Assembly (NCBI GenBank): GCA_035513135.1
Contig: DATKCQ010000090.1
Location: 1 to 8,949 of the forward strand
DNA from: Thermohalobaculum sp035513135
Lineage (GTDB): Bacteria > Pseudomonadota > Alphaproteobacteria > Rhodobacterales > Rhodobacteraceae
Direction: 5' to 3'
DNA length: 8,949 nt
In this document: in pieces, positions 1-6,912 of the stretch
Position numbering within the stretch: position 1 is the stretch's first letter
Layout of the letters: each line of letters opens with the position of its first letter
Position numbers and translations under genes: made by a program
The notes under the pieces: generated by a model
Told to the model about the DNA's origin: nothing
Database searches by the model: none
Seen by the model: only the letters and a program-made list of their open reading frames with translations

Positions 1-24
1 ACCCCGCCATTCTCGCGCCAACCA

Positions 25-729
25 TCAGAGTTCGAGCGCCGTCCCGAGCCGCGCTGACAATGCCTCCAGCACTTCGCGCGCCTCGTCACCCCACGCCGCC
101 GCGCGGCTCAGGCACAGATGCGCCTCCGAGCGCAGGATCAGCCCGTCCGCCAGCACGCGGAGCTGGTTGGCGCGCAGCGTCTCGCCGCTCGAGGTGATGT
201 CGGCGATCGCCTCGGCGCTGAGGTTCTTGGGCGCCGCCTCGGTGGCGCCCTGGCTGTCGGTCAGACGGTAGTCGGCCACCCCCTTCGCCTGGAAGAAGGC
301 GCGCACCAGGTTGCGGTATTTCGTCGCCACGCGCAGCCCGTGGCCGTGCCGGGCGCGGAACGCCTCGGCCACCTCGTCGAGGTCGGCCATGCTCTCCACG
401 TCCACCCAGAAGGCGGGCACGGCGACCACCAGGTCGGCATGGCCGAAACCGAGCGGCGCGGCCAGCGCCACGCGGCGCTGCCAGTCCGAGATGCGCTCGC
501 GCACCAGGTCCTCGCCGGTGACGCCGAGGTGCAGGCGGCCGCGCGCCAGCTCGCGCGGGATCTCGGTGGCCGAGAGCAGCACGATCTCGAGGCCGTTGAT
601 GCCGCGGGCCTCGGCGGCGTATTGCCTTGCGTCGCCGGTGCGGGCGATCTCGACGCCGCGCGCGGCGAACCAGGCCACCGTCTCGTCCTGCAGGCGGCCC
701 TTGGAGGGGAGACCGAGGGCGAGCGTCAT
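25..729 (-). CDS. hisG: ATP phosphoribosyltransferase catalytic subunit, short form HisG
   Basis: Catalyses the first step of histidine synthesis, ATP + PRPP to phosphoribosyl-ATP, in the cytoplasm. The 234-residue product has the length of the short HisG form, which lacks the C-terminal regulatory domain of long HisG and depends on HisZ. Visible landmarks are the N-terminal LGLPSKGRL (residues 5-13), the stretch LRVATKYRN (132-140) and the PRPP-binding loop ITSSGETLRAN (178-188) followed by the DGLILRSEAHL strand/helix. The ATG start overlaps the hisZ stop as ATGA, with a GAGG eight bases upstream inside hisZ, so translation is probably coupled and stoichiometry with HisZ maintained. The gene ends with TGA 24 bases from the window edge, so anything downstream is unseen. 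Identification is from family motifs plus the neighbouring hisZ. Confidence 0.96.
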   Translation of the reverse strand: MTLALGLPSKGRLQDETVAWFAARGVEIARTGDARQYAAEARGINGLEIVLLSATEIPRELARGRLHLGVTGEDLVRERISDWQRRVALAAPLGFGHADLVVAVPAFWVDVESMADLDEVAEAFRARHGHGLRVATKYRNLVRAFFQAKGVADYRLTDSQGATEAAPKNLSAEAIADITSSGETLRANQLRVLADGLILRSEAHLCLSRAAAWGDEAREVLEALSARLGTALEL

Positions 730-1928
730 CGCGTGGCCTCGGGTCGGGTGTCCGGGGGGGCGTCCGGTGTGGCGTCCGGGGGCGTGTCCTTGGCGGCGAG
801 CACCGCCTCGGGGCGGATCATGGCGCCGACGGCGGGAACCGGCCCGGCGGCGCCCAGCCGCCGGGTCATCACGTCGTAGCGCCCGCCGCCGGCCAGCGGG
901 GGGCTGTCGGGGCGGCCCTCGGCGGCGATCTCGAAGACGAAGCCCTCGTAGTATTCGAGGTTGCGCCCGAAGGCGGCGTCGAAGGCGAGCGCCGCGGCGT
1001 CGATGCCGGCGCGATCGAGCGCGGCGAGCCGGGCCTCGAAGCGGTCGAGCGCCGGGGCGATGCTGACCCCGGCCCCGGCGGTCAGCGCGCGCAGGCGGGC
1101 GAGCGCGTTGGCCGCGGGGCCCCTGATCGCGAGGGCGGCCTCGATCAGCTCGGCCTCGGCGCGCGGCATCGGCGGGTCGCCCGCGGCCTCGGCCAGCGCC
1201 AGCGCGCGGGCGACGATCTCGTCGATCTCGCGCAGGCCCACCGGCTCGCCCGCCTCGGTGGCGAGGCTGGCGATGGCATCGGCAGGGGCCGCGCCGCTTG
1301 CCGCTTCCAGCAGCCTCGCGCGCGACGGCGTGGACGCGGCGGGGCCGGCGACGGCCTCCTCGATCAGCGCGTGGAAGCGGCGCGGGCGCCAGAAGTGGCG
1401 GCGCAGCTGGTGGCGGCGGCGCCCGGGCATGGGCAGCGCGTCGAGCAGCGCGAAGGCGATGCCGAGATCGCCGGTGGTGACGGCGAGCTTCCCGGCGCCG
1501 AGCGCCGCCAGCCCGCGCAGGATCAGGCCGAGGACCTGCGCGTCGGCCTCGGCCCGGTCGGGGTTGCCGAGATCCTCGATGCCGGCCTGCACGTACTCGC
1601 TGGACCGCGTCGAGCCCGGCGGCTGGCGGCGGAACACCGGGCCCTGGTAGGCGTAGCGGGCGCGCCGCCCCCAGCCCCCCGCCCCGTGCGCGCGCACCAC
1701 CGGCACCGTGAAGTCGGGGCGCAGGCACAGCTCGCCGCCGCCGCCCGAGCCGGGGATGAGGAAGGCGCGGGCGCGGATGTCCTCGCCGTAGAGGTCGATC
1801 AGCGCCTCGGCCTCGAACAGGTGGACCGCGGTGACCGGCGCGAAGCCCGCATCCGCGAAGTGCCCGGCCAGCGTGGCCAGCGCCGCCTCCAGCGCGCTGT
1901 GCTCGGCGCCCGCGCGGACCGGCGTCAT
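726..1928 (-). CDS. hisZ: ATP phosphoribosyltransferase regulatory subunit HisZ
   Basis: HisZ is a catalytically inactive paralogue of the histidyl-tRNA synthetase core; it forms a hetero-oligomer with short HisG and is needed for its activity and histidine feedback control. The 400-residue product shows class II synthetase-like remnants: ELCLRPDFTVPVVR (66-79, motif 1/ATP-site region), YQGPVFRRQPPGSTRSSEYVQAG (94-116, motif 2 region), a degenerate HisA-like stretch RNLEYYEGFVFE (322-333), PLAGGGRYDVM (344-354) and VGAMIRPEAV (367-376, motif 3 region). It lacks the C-terminal anticodon-binding domain that HisS has, which separates it from a second HisRS. Its ATG overlaps the hisS stop and its stop overlaps the hisG start (ATGA each time), and no clear Shine-Dalgarno precedes it, suggesting coupled translation. 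The last 20 residues (381-400) are an unusual Pro/Asp/Thr-rich repetitive tail. Confidence 0.94.
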   Translation of the reverse strand: MTPVRAGAEHSALEAALATLAGHFADAGFAPVTAVHLFEAEALIDLYGEDIRARAFLIPGSGGGGELCLRPDFTVPVVRAHGAGGWGRRARYAYQGPVFRRQPPGSTRSSEYVQAGIEDLGNPDRAEADAQVLGLILRGLAALGAGKLAVTTGDLGIAFALLDALPMPGRRRHQLRRHFWRPRRFHALIEEAVAGPAASTPSRARLLEAASGAAPADAIASLATEAGEPVGLREIDEIVARALALAEAAGDPPMPRAEAELIEAALAIRGPAANALARLRALTAGAGVSIAPALDRFEARLAALDRAGIDAAALAFDAAFGRNLEYYEGFVFEIAAEGRPDSPPLAGGGRYDVMTRRLGAAGPVPAVGAMIRPEAVLAAKDTPPDATPDAPPDTRPEATR

Positions 1929-3427
1929 GGCGCCGGCCAGGCGAGCATCCTGCGCACCTCGGCAACGAGGTCGGCGCGCGGCACGGTGCGCTGGGCGGGC
2001 TGGGCCGTCCACGCCTCGCGCGTCTCGATCTCGGCGGCGAGCCGCGCGCCGAGCGCCAGGTCCTTGAGCGTGACGGCGCCTTGCGCGAGCTCGTCGGCGC
2101 CCTCGATGACGGCGACCGGGGCGCCGCGGCGGTCGGCGTATTTGAGCTGCCTGCCCATGTTGCCGCCGCCGAGGAAGACCTCGGCGCGCATGCCGGCCTG
2201 GCGCAGCTCGGCGCACATGGCCTGGCAGGCGGCCATGCGCGCGCGGTCCATGACCAGGATCACCACCGGGCCCTGCGCCTCGGCGGCCCCGGCGCGGCCG
2301 ATGGCGCCGAGCGCGGCGAGCAGCCGGTCGACGCCGATCGAGACGCCGGTCGCGGGCACCGCCTGCCCGGTGAAGCGCTTGACCAGGTCGTCGTAGCGCC
2401 CGCCGCCGGCGACCGAGCCGAACTGGCGGCGCTGGCCGTCCTCGCCGGTGATCTCGAAGGTCAGCTCGGCCTCGTAGACCGGGCCGGTGTAGTAGCCCAG
2501 GCCCCGCACCACCGAGGGGTCGATCAGGGCCCGGGCCGCGTAGCCCTGGGCCTCCAGCAGCTCGGCAATGGTCTCGAGCTCGGCCACGCCCTCGCCGCCG
2601 GTGGCGGAGCCCTCGACCAGCTCGCGCAGCCGCGCGCAGGTGGCGGCCGCCGTGTCGCGGCGCGCCGAGACGAAGCCCATCACGCGGTCGGCCTGCTCGG
2701 GCGAGAGGCGGGCGCCCTTCGTGTAATCGCCCGACTCGTCCTTGCGGCCCTCGCCGAGCAGGGCGCGCACGCCGGGCTCGCCGAGCCGGTCGAGCTTGTC
2801 GATGGCGCGCAGCACGGTGCCGCGGGTGGCGGCGTGGGCCCCGGGCTCGGCCGGGTCGTAGAGGCCGATCGCCTGCATCACCCCGTTCAGCACCTTGCGG
2901 TCGTTGATGCGGATCACGAGGTCGTCGCGGGCGATGCCGATGGCCTCGAAGGCGTCGGCCAGCATCATGCAGATCTCGGCGTCGGCGGCGACGGTGGGGG
3001 TGCCCACGGTGTCGGCGTCGCACTGGTAGAACTGGCGAAAACGCCCCGGCCCCGGCTTCTCGTTGCGCCACACCGGCCCGACCGCGTAGCGGCGGTAGGG
3101 CGTGGGGAGCGAAAGCCGGTGCTGCGCGACGTAGCGCGCCAGCGGCGCGGTCAGATCGTAGCGCAGGCCGAGCCAGGTGTCGTCGTCGTCCTGCCAGGCG
3201 AAGATGCCCTCGTTCGGCTGGTCGATGTCGGGCAGGAAGCTGCCGAGCGCCGCGACGGTCTCGACGGCCGGGGTCTCGAGCGGGTCGAAGCCGTAGGCGT
3301 GGTAGACCGCGCAGATGCGCTCGAGCATGCGCTGGCGCGCGGTCACATCGGCGCCGGCATAGTCGCGAAAGCCGCGCGGGGTCTCGGCCCGCGGGCGCGG
3401 GGTCTTGCTCGCCTTGTCCTTTGCCAT
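1925..3427 (-). CDS. hisS: histidyl-tRNA synthetase, alphaproteobacterial type
   Basis: Charges tRNA-His with histidine in the cytoplasm. The 500-residue class II synthetase has the N-terminal ETPRGFRDY (15-23), motif 1 region LRYDLTAPLARYV (88-100), motif 2 VGPVWRNEKPGPGRFRQF (116-133) continuing to YQCDAD, the HisA-type loop VRGLGYYTGPVYEAEL (307-322) with the catalytic Arg308, GGGRYDDL (341-348), motif 3 TGVSIGVDRLLAAL (360-373), and a C-terminal anticodon-binding domain (about 387-500; FLGGGNMGRQLKYADRRGA at 418-436). I chose the ATG giving MAKDK because the upstream in-frame extension runs through a promoter candidate and into the neighbouring cyclase's ribosome-binding site. It is the first gene of hisS-hisZ-hisG. 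The motif 2 region and the Gly in place of the usual Asp in RGLDYY look like the divergent alphaproteobacterial HisRS lineage rather than the E. coli type. Confidence 0.96.
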   Translation of the reverse strand: MAKDKASKTPRPRAETPRGFRDYAGADVTARQRMLERICAVYHAYGFDPLETPAVETVAALGSFLPDIDQPNEGIFAWQDDDDTWLGLRYDLTAPLARYVAQHRLSLPTPYRRYAVGPVWRNEKPGPGRFRQFYQCDADTVGTPTVAADAEICMMLADAFEAIGIARDDLVIRINDRKVLNGVMQAIGLYDPAEPGAHAATRGTVLRAIDKLDRLGEPGVRALLGEGRKDESGDYTKGARLSPEQADRVMGFVSARRDTAAATCARLRELVEGSATGGEGVAELETIAELLEAQGYAARALIDPSVVRGLGYYTGPVYEAELTFEITGEDGQRRQFGSVAGGGRYDDLVKRFTGQAVPATGVSIGVDRLLAALGAIGRAGAAEAQGPVVILVMDRARMAACQAMCAELRQAGMRAEVFLGGGNMGRQLKYADRRGAPVAVIEGADELAQGAVTLKDLALGARLAAEIETREAWTAQPAQRTVPRADLVAEVRRMLAWPAP

Positions 3428-3471
3428 GGGCCTGGGTCCGCCTTGGGTCGCTGGCGCGAGGTCGAGGCGTT

Positions 3472-3500
3472 CCCTAGCGGATCGGACCACACGGGGCAAG
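3472..3500 (-). promoter_or_regulatory. candidate promoter of hisS-hisZ-hisG
   Basis: On the minus strand CTTGCC (complement of 3495-3500) is followed after exactly 17 bases by CTAGGG (complement of 3472-3477). This resembles the alphaproteobacterial housekeeping pattern CTTGAC-N17-CTA; the -35 matches well and the -10 only in its first three bases. It would give a leader of roughly 40 nt before the hisS ATG. No attenuator or His-rich leader peptide is evident in the short leader. Inference from spacing and motif only. Confidence 0.4.
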
Positions 3501-3535
3501 CGGCGGGGCAGGCCGCATGACGGCCCGGGGACGCG

Positions 3536-3564
3536 TTGACAGCGCCCCGCGCCCGGCGGAGAGT
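3536..3564 (+). promoter_or_regulatory. candidate promoter of the GAF-cyclase gene
   Basis: A perfect TTGACA -35 hexamer at 3536-3541 is followed after 17 bases by GAGAGT (3559-3564), a poor -10 matching TATAAT at three positions. Transcription would begin near 3571, leaving about 20 nt of leader that contains the ribosome-binding site. The poor -10 suggests a weak or activator-dependent promoter. It also argues against the in-frame ATG at 3517, which lies upstream of it. Confidence 0.4.
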
Positions 3565-3581
3565 CGCGGCCGTCCAAAGTC

Positions 3582-3589
3582 AGGAGAGG
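3582..3589 (+). promoter_or_regulatory. ribosome-binding site of the cyclase gene
   Basis: AGGAGAGG lies just before the ATG at 3592; the AGGAG core ends five bases from the start codon. It decides the start at 3592 over the in-frame ATG at 3517, which has no such site. Confidence 0.75.
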
Positions 3590-3591
3590 CG

Positions 3592-4902
3592 ATGCCCTAC
3601 CCGGTGCCCGCGAACGAGGCCGAACGCAACGCTGCGGTGCGTTCCTACCGCATCATGGACACGCCGCCGGAGATCGCCTTCGACGAGATCAGCGACCTGG
3701 CGGCGCGCATTTGCGGCTGTCCCGTCGCCTATGTCAGTTTCATCGAGAACGACCGCCAGTCCTTCAAGAGCAAGTACGGCCTGCCCGACGACTTCGAGTC
3801 CTGTCCGCGCGAGATTTCCTTCTGCCAGGTGAGCGTGTGCGGCGCCGACATCCTGCTGGCCCCGGACCTCGCCACCGACGAGCGCTTTCGCGAATTCCAC
3901 TTTGTCGTCAACGAGCCGCATTTCCGCTTCTACGCCTCGATGCCGCTGATCAATGCCGAGGGCTACGCGCTGGGCACCATCTGCGTCATGGACTTCGAGC
4001 CGCGCGAGCTGAGCTTCGAGCAGCAGGAGACGCTGCGGAGGCTGGCGCACCAGGTGGTCGGGCTGCTCGAGCACCGCCGCCGCATGATCGAGCTGGGCGA
4101 GGCGATGCAGGGGCTCGACGAGGCGCACGCGGCACTGGCCGAGGAAAAGGCGCGCAGCGAGGAGCTGCTCGCCCGCATCCTGCCCGAGCCGGTCGCCGCC
4201 GAGATCAAGGCGCGCGGCAAGGTGCAGCCGCGGTTCTTCCCCTCCGCCACGGTGCTGCTCGCCGACATCAAGGGATTTACCGCCTTCACCCGGCAGGCCG
4301 AGCCCGCCAGCCTGATCGAATTGCTCGACCGCTACTTCGCGCGCTTCGACGACGTCATGGAGCACTGGGGGCTGGAGAAGCTCAAGACCGTGGGCGACGC
4401 CTACCTCGCGGTGGCGGGCGCGCCCGAGCCGGACCGGCAGCACGTGCTCAACGCCTGCCTGGCGGCGCTCGAGATGCAGGGCACGGTGGCGGCGCTGGGG
4501 GTCGAGCGGGCGAAGCTGCACCTGCCAGCCTTCGAGCTGCGCATCGGGCTGCACACCGGGCCGCTGATCGCCGGGGTGGTGGGCCGCCGGCGCTTCACCT
4601 ACGACGTCTGGGGCGACGCGGTGAACATCGCCAAGGTCATGGAGGCGCGCGGCGAGCCGGGCCGGATCAACGTCTCGGACGCCGTGCGCCAGCACGTCGC
4701 GGCGCATTTCGAGTTCACCGCGCGCGAGCCGGCCCCGGCCAAGTATGGCGGCGAGCTGGCGATGCATTTCCTCGACCGGCTGAAACCCGAGTTCGCGCAG
4801 GACGCCGGGGGCCAGGAGCCGAACGGGCGGATGCTGGCGGCGGCGGGGCGGGCGTCCGGCGGGGCCGGGGGCGACTGGCACCGGAACCTGCCGGGGGCAT
4901 GA
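3592..4902 (+). CDS. GAF-domain class III adenylate/guanylate cyclase
   Basis: Predicted soluble nucleotide cyclase of 436 residues; no signal peptide or membrane segment is visible. An N-terminal GAF sensor domain (about 24-160) has the typical entry PANEAERNAAVRSYRIMDTP (6-25) and the core FYASMPL...GYALGTICVMD (113-134). A charged signalling helix with heptad-like spacing (about 161-212) leads to the class III catalytic domain (about 214-398). Metal-binding Asp225 (LLADIKGFT) and Asp269 (TVGDAYL) are present, as are the adenine-selecting Lys265 (EKLKTVGD) and Asp338 (YDVWGDAVN), so the substrate is probably ATP. The transition-state Asn345 is present, but the position of the conserved Arg, four residues later, is Val349. 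A Gly/Ala-rich tail follows from about 404. The ligand sensed by the GAF domain is unknown. The gene is monocistronic, divergent from hisS, with a downstream hairpin. Confidence 0.9.
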   Translation: MPYPVPANEAERNAAVRSYRIMDTPPEIAFDEISDLAARICGCPVAYVSFIENDRQSFKSKYGLPDDFESCPREISFCQVSVCGADILLAPDLATDERFREFHFVVNEPHFRFYASMPLINAEGYALGTICVMDFEPRELSFEQQETLRRLAHQVVGLLEHRRRMIELGEAMQGLDEAHAALAEEKARSEELLARILPEPVAAEIKARGKVQPRFFPSATVLLADIKGFTAFTRQAEPASLIELLDRYFARFDDVMEHWGLEKLKTVGDAYLAVAGAPEPDRQHVLNACLAALEMQGTVAALGVERAKLHLPAFELRIGLHTGPLIAGVVGRRRFTYDVWGDAVNIAKVMEARGEPGRINVSDAVRQHVAAHFEFTAREPAPAKYGGELAMHFLDRLKPEFAQDAGGQEPNGRMLAAAGRASGGAGGDWHRNLPGA

Positions 4903-4905
4903 GGG

Positions 4906-4925
4906 GGCGTCCAAATCTGGACGCC
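4906..4925 (+). terminator. perfect 8-bp stem-loop after the cyclase gene
   Basis: GGCGTCCA (4906-4913) and TGGACGCC (4918-4925) are perfect complements around a 4-nt AATC loop, starting 3 bases after the cyclase stop. It sits in the convergent 120-bp gap between the cyclase and the TPR gene. No T-tract follows on the plus strand, so it may be a weak intrinsic terminator or an mRNA 3'-end stabilising hairpin. The remainder of the gap (4926-5022) shows no gene and no second clear hairpin. Confidence 0.5.
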
Positions 4926-5022
4926 TGGTCAAGTCGTTGATATCCTTGGATTCGCCCCGTGGACGGATTTCATGGTTAACGGGACGGGGCGGCGCGCGGG
5001 GTCGGGCGGGGCGAACCCGGCC

Positions 5023-6372
5023 CTACTGCAGCGCGGCCATGGCGTCGGCGTAGCTCGAGCGCTCGGCGGCGTGCTCGAGACCGACGGTCTCGAAATCGTC
5101 GAACAGCGTCGCCAGCACGTCGCGGCGGCCCAGCCGCACCGCCGAATCGGCGAGGAGCTGGAAGAACAGGTCGCGCTGGGCGTGGCTGCCGCCCATCTGC
5201 CACAGGTTGCGCCGCGCCGGGAACAGCACGTCGATCACCCGCTGGTGCTCGCCGCGGCGGTGGGCGAGCGCGGCCTCGCTGGCGGGCAGCGCGGCCAGCG
5301 CGTAGCGCGGCGCAAGCGCGCATCGGTTCTCCGCGATGAAGCCGCGCATCTCGCGGATCAGCGCCTCGGCCTCGGCCTCGCGGCCGGCGGCGGCCAGCGC
5401 CAGGGCGCAGTGCGCGCTGGTGAACGGGCTCTCGTGGTTGCCGATGCGCGGCGCCGCCAGCTCGCCGACCGGGCCCCAGCGCTCGCCCACGGGTACGCCG
5501 CGCAGCTCGAGCCGCTCGAGGAGCGCCACGTCGTTCTGGATGTCCACGTAGAAATCCGGCACCGCCTGCATCAGCGGCGAGTCGAGGTCGCGCAGCCGGC
5601 CGTCGTAGATCTCCAGCGCCGCCTCGTAGTCGCGCTTCTCCACGTGGAACAGCGCCAGGTGCCACCAGTTGTGGTGCCGGATGTGGTTGGCCTGGTCCCA
5701 GTTGCCGGTGAGGCCCTGCATCCAGTCGATGCCGTCCCTGAGCCGCGCCTGCATGACGAGCACATGGGCGACCGCGTGGGCGCCCCAGCAGTCGGCCGGG
5801 TCGCGGGCGACCGCTTCCCGCCCGCAGGTCTCGGCCGAAAGGTAGGCGCCGGTCTCCTCGAGCCCGAAGGCGCGGATCGAGAGGTAGGCGGCGTAGCCCG
5901 GCACGTCGGCCGACCAGTGCGGCGCGGCGCGCTCGGAGATGTCGCGCATCCAGGCGACCTCGCCGATCCAGAACAGCTCGAACTGCGCCAGCCGCAGGGC
6001 GAACAAATCGTGCGGCGCCTCGCGCGCGATCGCCTCGTACTGGCTGGCCGCGGCGGTGACATGGCCGCCGATGGCCGCCTCGAGCGCCGCGATGTAGCGC
6101 CGCTCGCGCTCGGTCTCGGGCGGGCGCGCGCCGCGGGCCTTCTCCAGCAGCGCCTCGGCTTTCGGCTTCAGCTCGGGCTTGCGCAGGCCGAGCATCAGGA
6201 TGCCCTTGGCGGCGTGGGGCAGCGCGAAGTCCGGATCGGCGGCGCTGGCGGCGCCGATGTGGTCCATCACGTCCGTGCGCCAGCCGACATAGGATCCGAT
6301 GGCCCGGTCCATGGCCGCCGCCGCCTCGGGGCTCGGCGTGGTCAGGCGGTGGCCCCACTGGTCGTGCTGCAT
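5023..6372 (-). CDS. TTC38-family tetratricopeptide repeat protein
   Basis: The 449-residue protein is alpha-helical throughout, with TPR-like helix pairs and no signal peptide or membrane segment. I recognise the TTC38 family (human tetratricopeptide repeat protein 38 and bacterial homologues) from DCWGAHAVAHVLVMQAR (194-210), GIDWMQ (214-219), IRHHNWWHLALFHVEKRDYEAALEIYD (231-257, His/Trp-rich centre), SPFTSAHCALALAAAG (315-330) and QMGGSHAQRDLFFQLLADSA (392-411). The family's biochemical function is not established. The ATG has a good Shine-Dalgarno, GGGGGAG, seven bases upstream (complement of 6380-6386). It lies 32 bases downstream of yqeY on the same strand, so the two are probably co-transcribed; its stop converges on the cyclase gene. 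The conserved His/Trp cluster could mark a binding surface, but that is inference. Confidence 0.85.
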   Translation of the reverse strand: MQHDQWGHRLTTPSPEAAAAMDRAIGSYVGWRTDVMDHIGAASAADPDFALPHAAKGILMLGLRKPELKPKAEALLEKARGARPPETERERRYIAALEAAIGGHVTAAASQYEAIAREAPHDLFALRLAQFELFWIGEVAWMRDISERAAPHWSADVPGYAAYLSIRAFGLEETGAYLSAETCGREAVARDPADCWGAHAVAHVLVMQARLRDGIDWMQGLTGNWDQANHIRHHNWWHLALFHVEKRDYEAALEIYDGRLRDLDSPLMQAVPDFYVDIQNDVALLERLELRGVPVGERWGPVGELAAPRIGNHESPFTSAHCALALAAAGREAEAEALIREMRGFIAENRCALAPRYALAALPASEAALAHRRGEHQRVIDVLFPARRNLWQMGGSHAQRDLFFQLLADSAVRLGRRDVLATLFDDFETVGLEHAAERSSYADAMAALQ

Positions 6373-6404
6373 GTCGGTGCTCCCCCTGCTCTCCCCCGGG
6401 CGGT

Positions 6405-6857
6405 TCAGGCGAGTTTCGCCTTCACCCGGCTGCCGGCATCGGCGAAGTTCATCTGGCCGGGGTGGCGCGCCTTCAGCAGGCCCATCACCTTGCCCATGTC
6501 GCGGATCGAGCCGGCGCCGGCATCTTCGATGGCGCGGCTGACCGCGGCGTCGACCTCGGCCCCGGTCAGGGGCTTGGGCAGGAACTCCTGGATCACGCCG
6601 ATCTCGGCGCGCTCGGCCTCGGCCAGCTCCATGCGGCCGCCGGTCTCGTAGGCCGCCGCCGACTCCTCGCGCTGCTTCACCATGCGCGCGAGCAGCGCCA
6701 TGATCTCGGCCTCGTCGAGCTCGGCCGCGCCCTCCTCGCTGCGCCGGGCGATGTCGCGGTCGCGGATGGCCGCCAGCATCAGGCGCAGCGTGTTGGTCCT
6801 GAGCTTGTCCCGGGCGAGCATCGCCTCCTTCAGGCCGGCTTTGATGCGGTCGCGCAT
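6405..6857 (-). CDS. yqeY: GatB/YqeY domain-containing protein
   Basis: The 150-residue protein matches the stand-alone YqeY family in length and pattern: MRDRIKAGLKEAMLARDK (1-18), LRLMLAAIRDRDIARR (24-39), a central MVKQREESAAAYETGGR (59-75), EIGVIQEFLPKPLTGAEV (85-102) and a C-terminal GSIRDMGKVMGLLKARHPGQ (116-135). The C-terminal part resembles the tail domain of GatB, which contacts tRNA in the Asp/Glu-tRNA amidotransferase; the role of free YqeY is not established. The ATG start fits the family N-terminus and is preceded by GAGGAG only three bases away, itself the last unit of a tandem repeat. The gene is divergent from carA, a neighbourhood I recall as common in alphaproteobacteria (there often followed by dnaG-rpoD); here a TTC38 homologue follows instead. 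Confidence 0.9.
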   Translation of the reverse strand: MRDRIKAGLKEAMLARDKLRTNTLRLMLAAIRDRDIARRSEEGAAELDEAEIMALLARMVKQREESAAAYETGGRMELAEAERAEIGVIQEFLPKPLTGAEVDAAVSRAIEDAGAGSIRDMGKVMGLLKARHPGQMNFADAGSRVKAKLA

Positions 6858-6859
6858 AA

Positions 6860-6903
6860 GCTCCTCGTGCGCTCCTCGTGCGCTGCTCGTGGGCTCCTCG
6901 TGT
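6860..6903 (-). repeat. four tandem 11-bp Shine-Dalgarno-like units in the yqeY leader
   Basis: On the plus strand GCTCCTCGTGC is repeated four times with no gap: 6860-6870, 6871-6881, 6882-6892 (one internal and one terminal change) and 6893-6903 (terminal change). On the yqeY strand each unit reads GCACGAGGAGC or a close variant, so three of four contain AGGAG and the unit nearest the ATG supplies the yqeY ribosome-binding site. Confidence 0.9.
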
Positions 6904-6912
6904 GCACCCCGG

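Noticed and set aside
1..24. Sequence downstream of hisG
   Set aside because: Too short to judge; no hairpin or gene start visible.
627..2396. Long plus-strand open frame opposite hisZ and hisS
   Set aside because: Its Arg/Gly/Ala-rich translation has no family motif and it lies antisense to two unmistakable genes; long opposing open frames are expected at this GC content.
3428..3577. N-terminal extension of HisS
   Set aside because: It runs through the promoter candidate and into the cyclase ribosome-binding site; the MAKDK start gives a normal HisRS N-terminus.
3517..3591. Upstream ATG start for the cyclase
   Set aside because: It precedes the TTGACA promoter candidate, has no Shine-Dalgarno, and the extra 25 residues have no family similarity; ATG 3592 has AGGAGAGG.
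3571..4918. Shared CGTCCAAA string before the cyclase start (3571-3578) and in its terminal hairpin (4909-4915)
   Set aside because: Only seven to eight bases match and flanks differ; most likely coincidence.
3580..4932. Minus-strand open frame opposite the cyclase gene
   Set aside because: Antisense to a gene with intact cyclase and GAF motifs; composition typical of a shadow frame.
4972..6651. Long plus-strand open frame opposite the TTC38-like gene and yqeY
   Set aside because: Low-complexity composition without recognisable domains; the minus-strand proteins have clear family signatures and good ribosome-binding sites.
6860..6903. Repeat array as a CRISPR
   Set aside because: Units are 11 bp with no spacers, so this is a simple tandem repeat.
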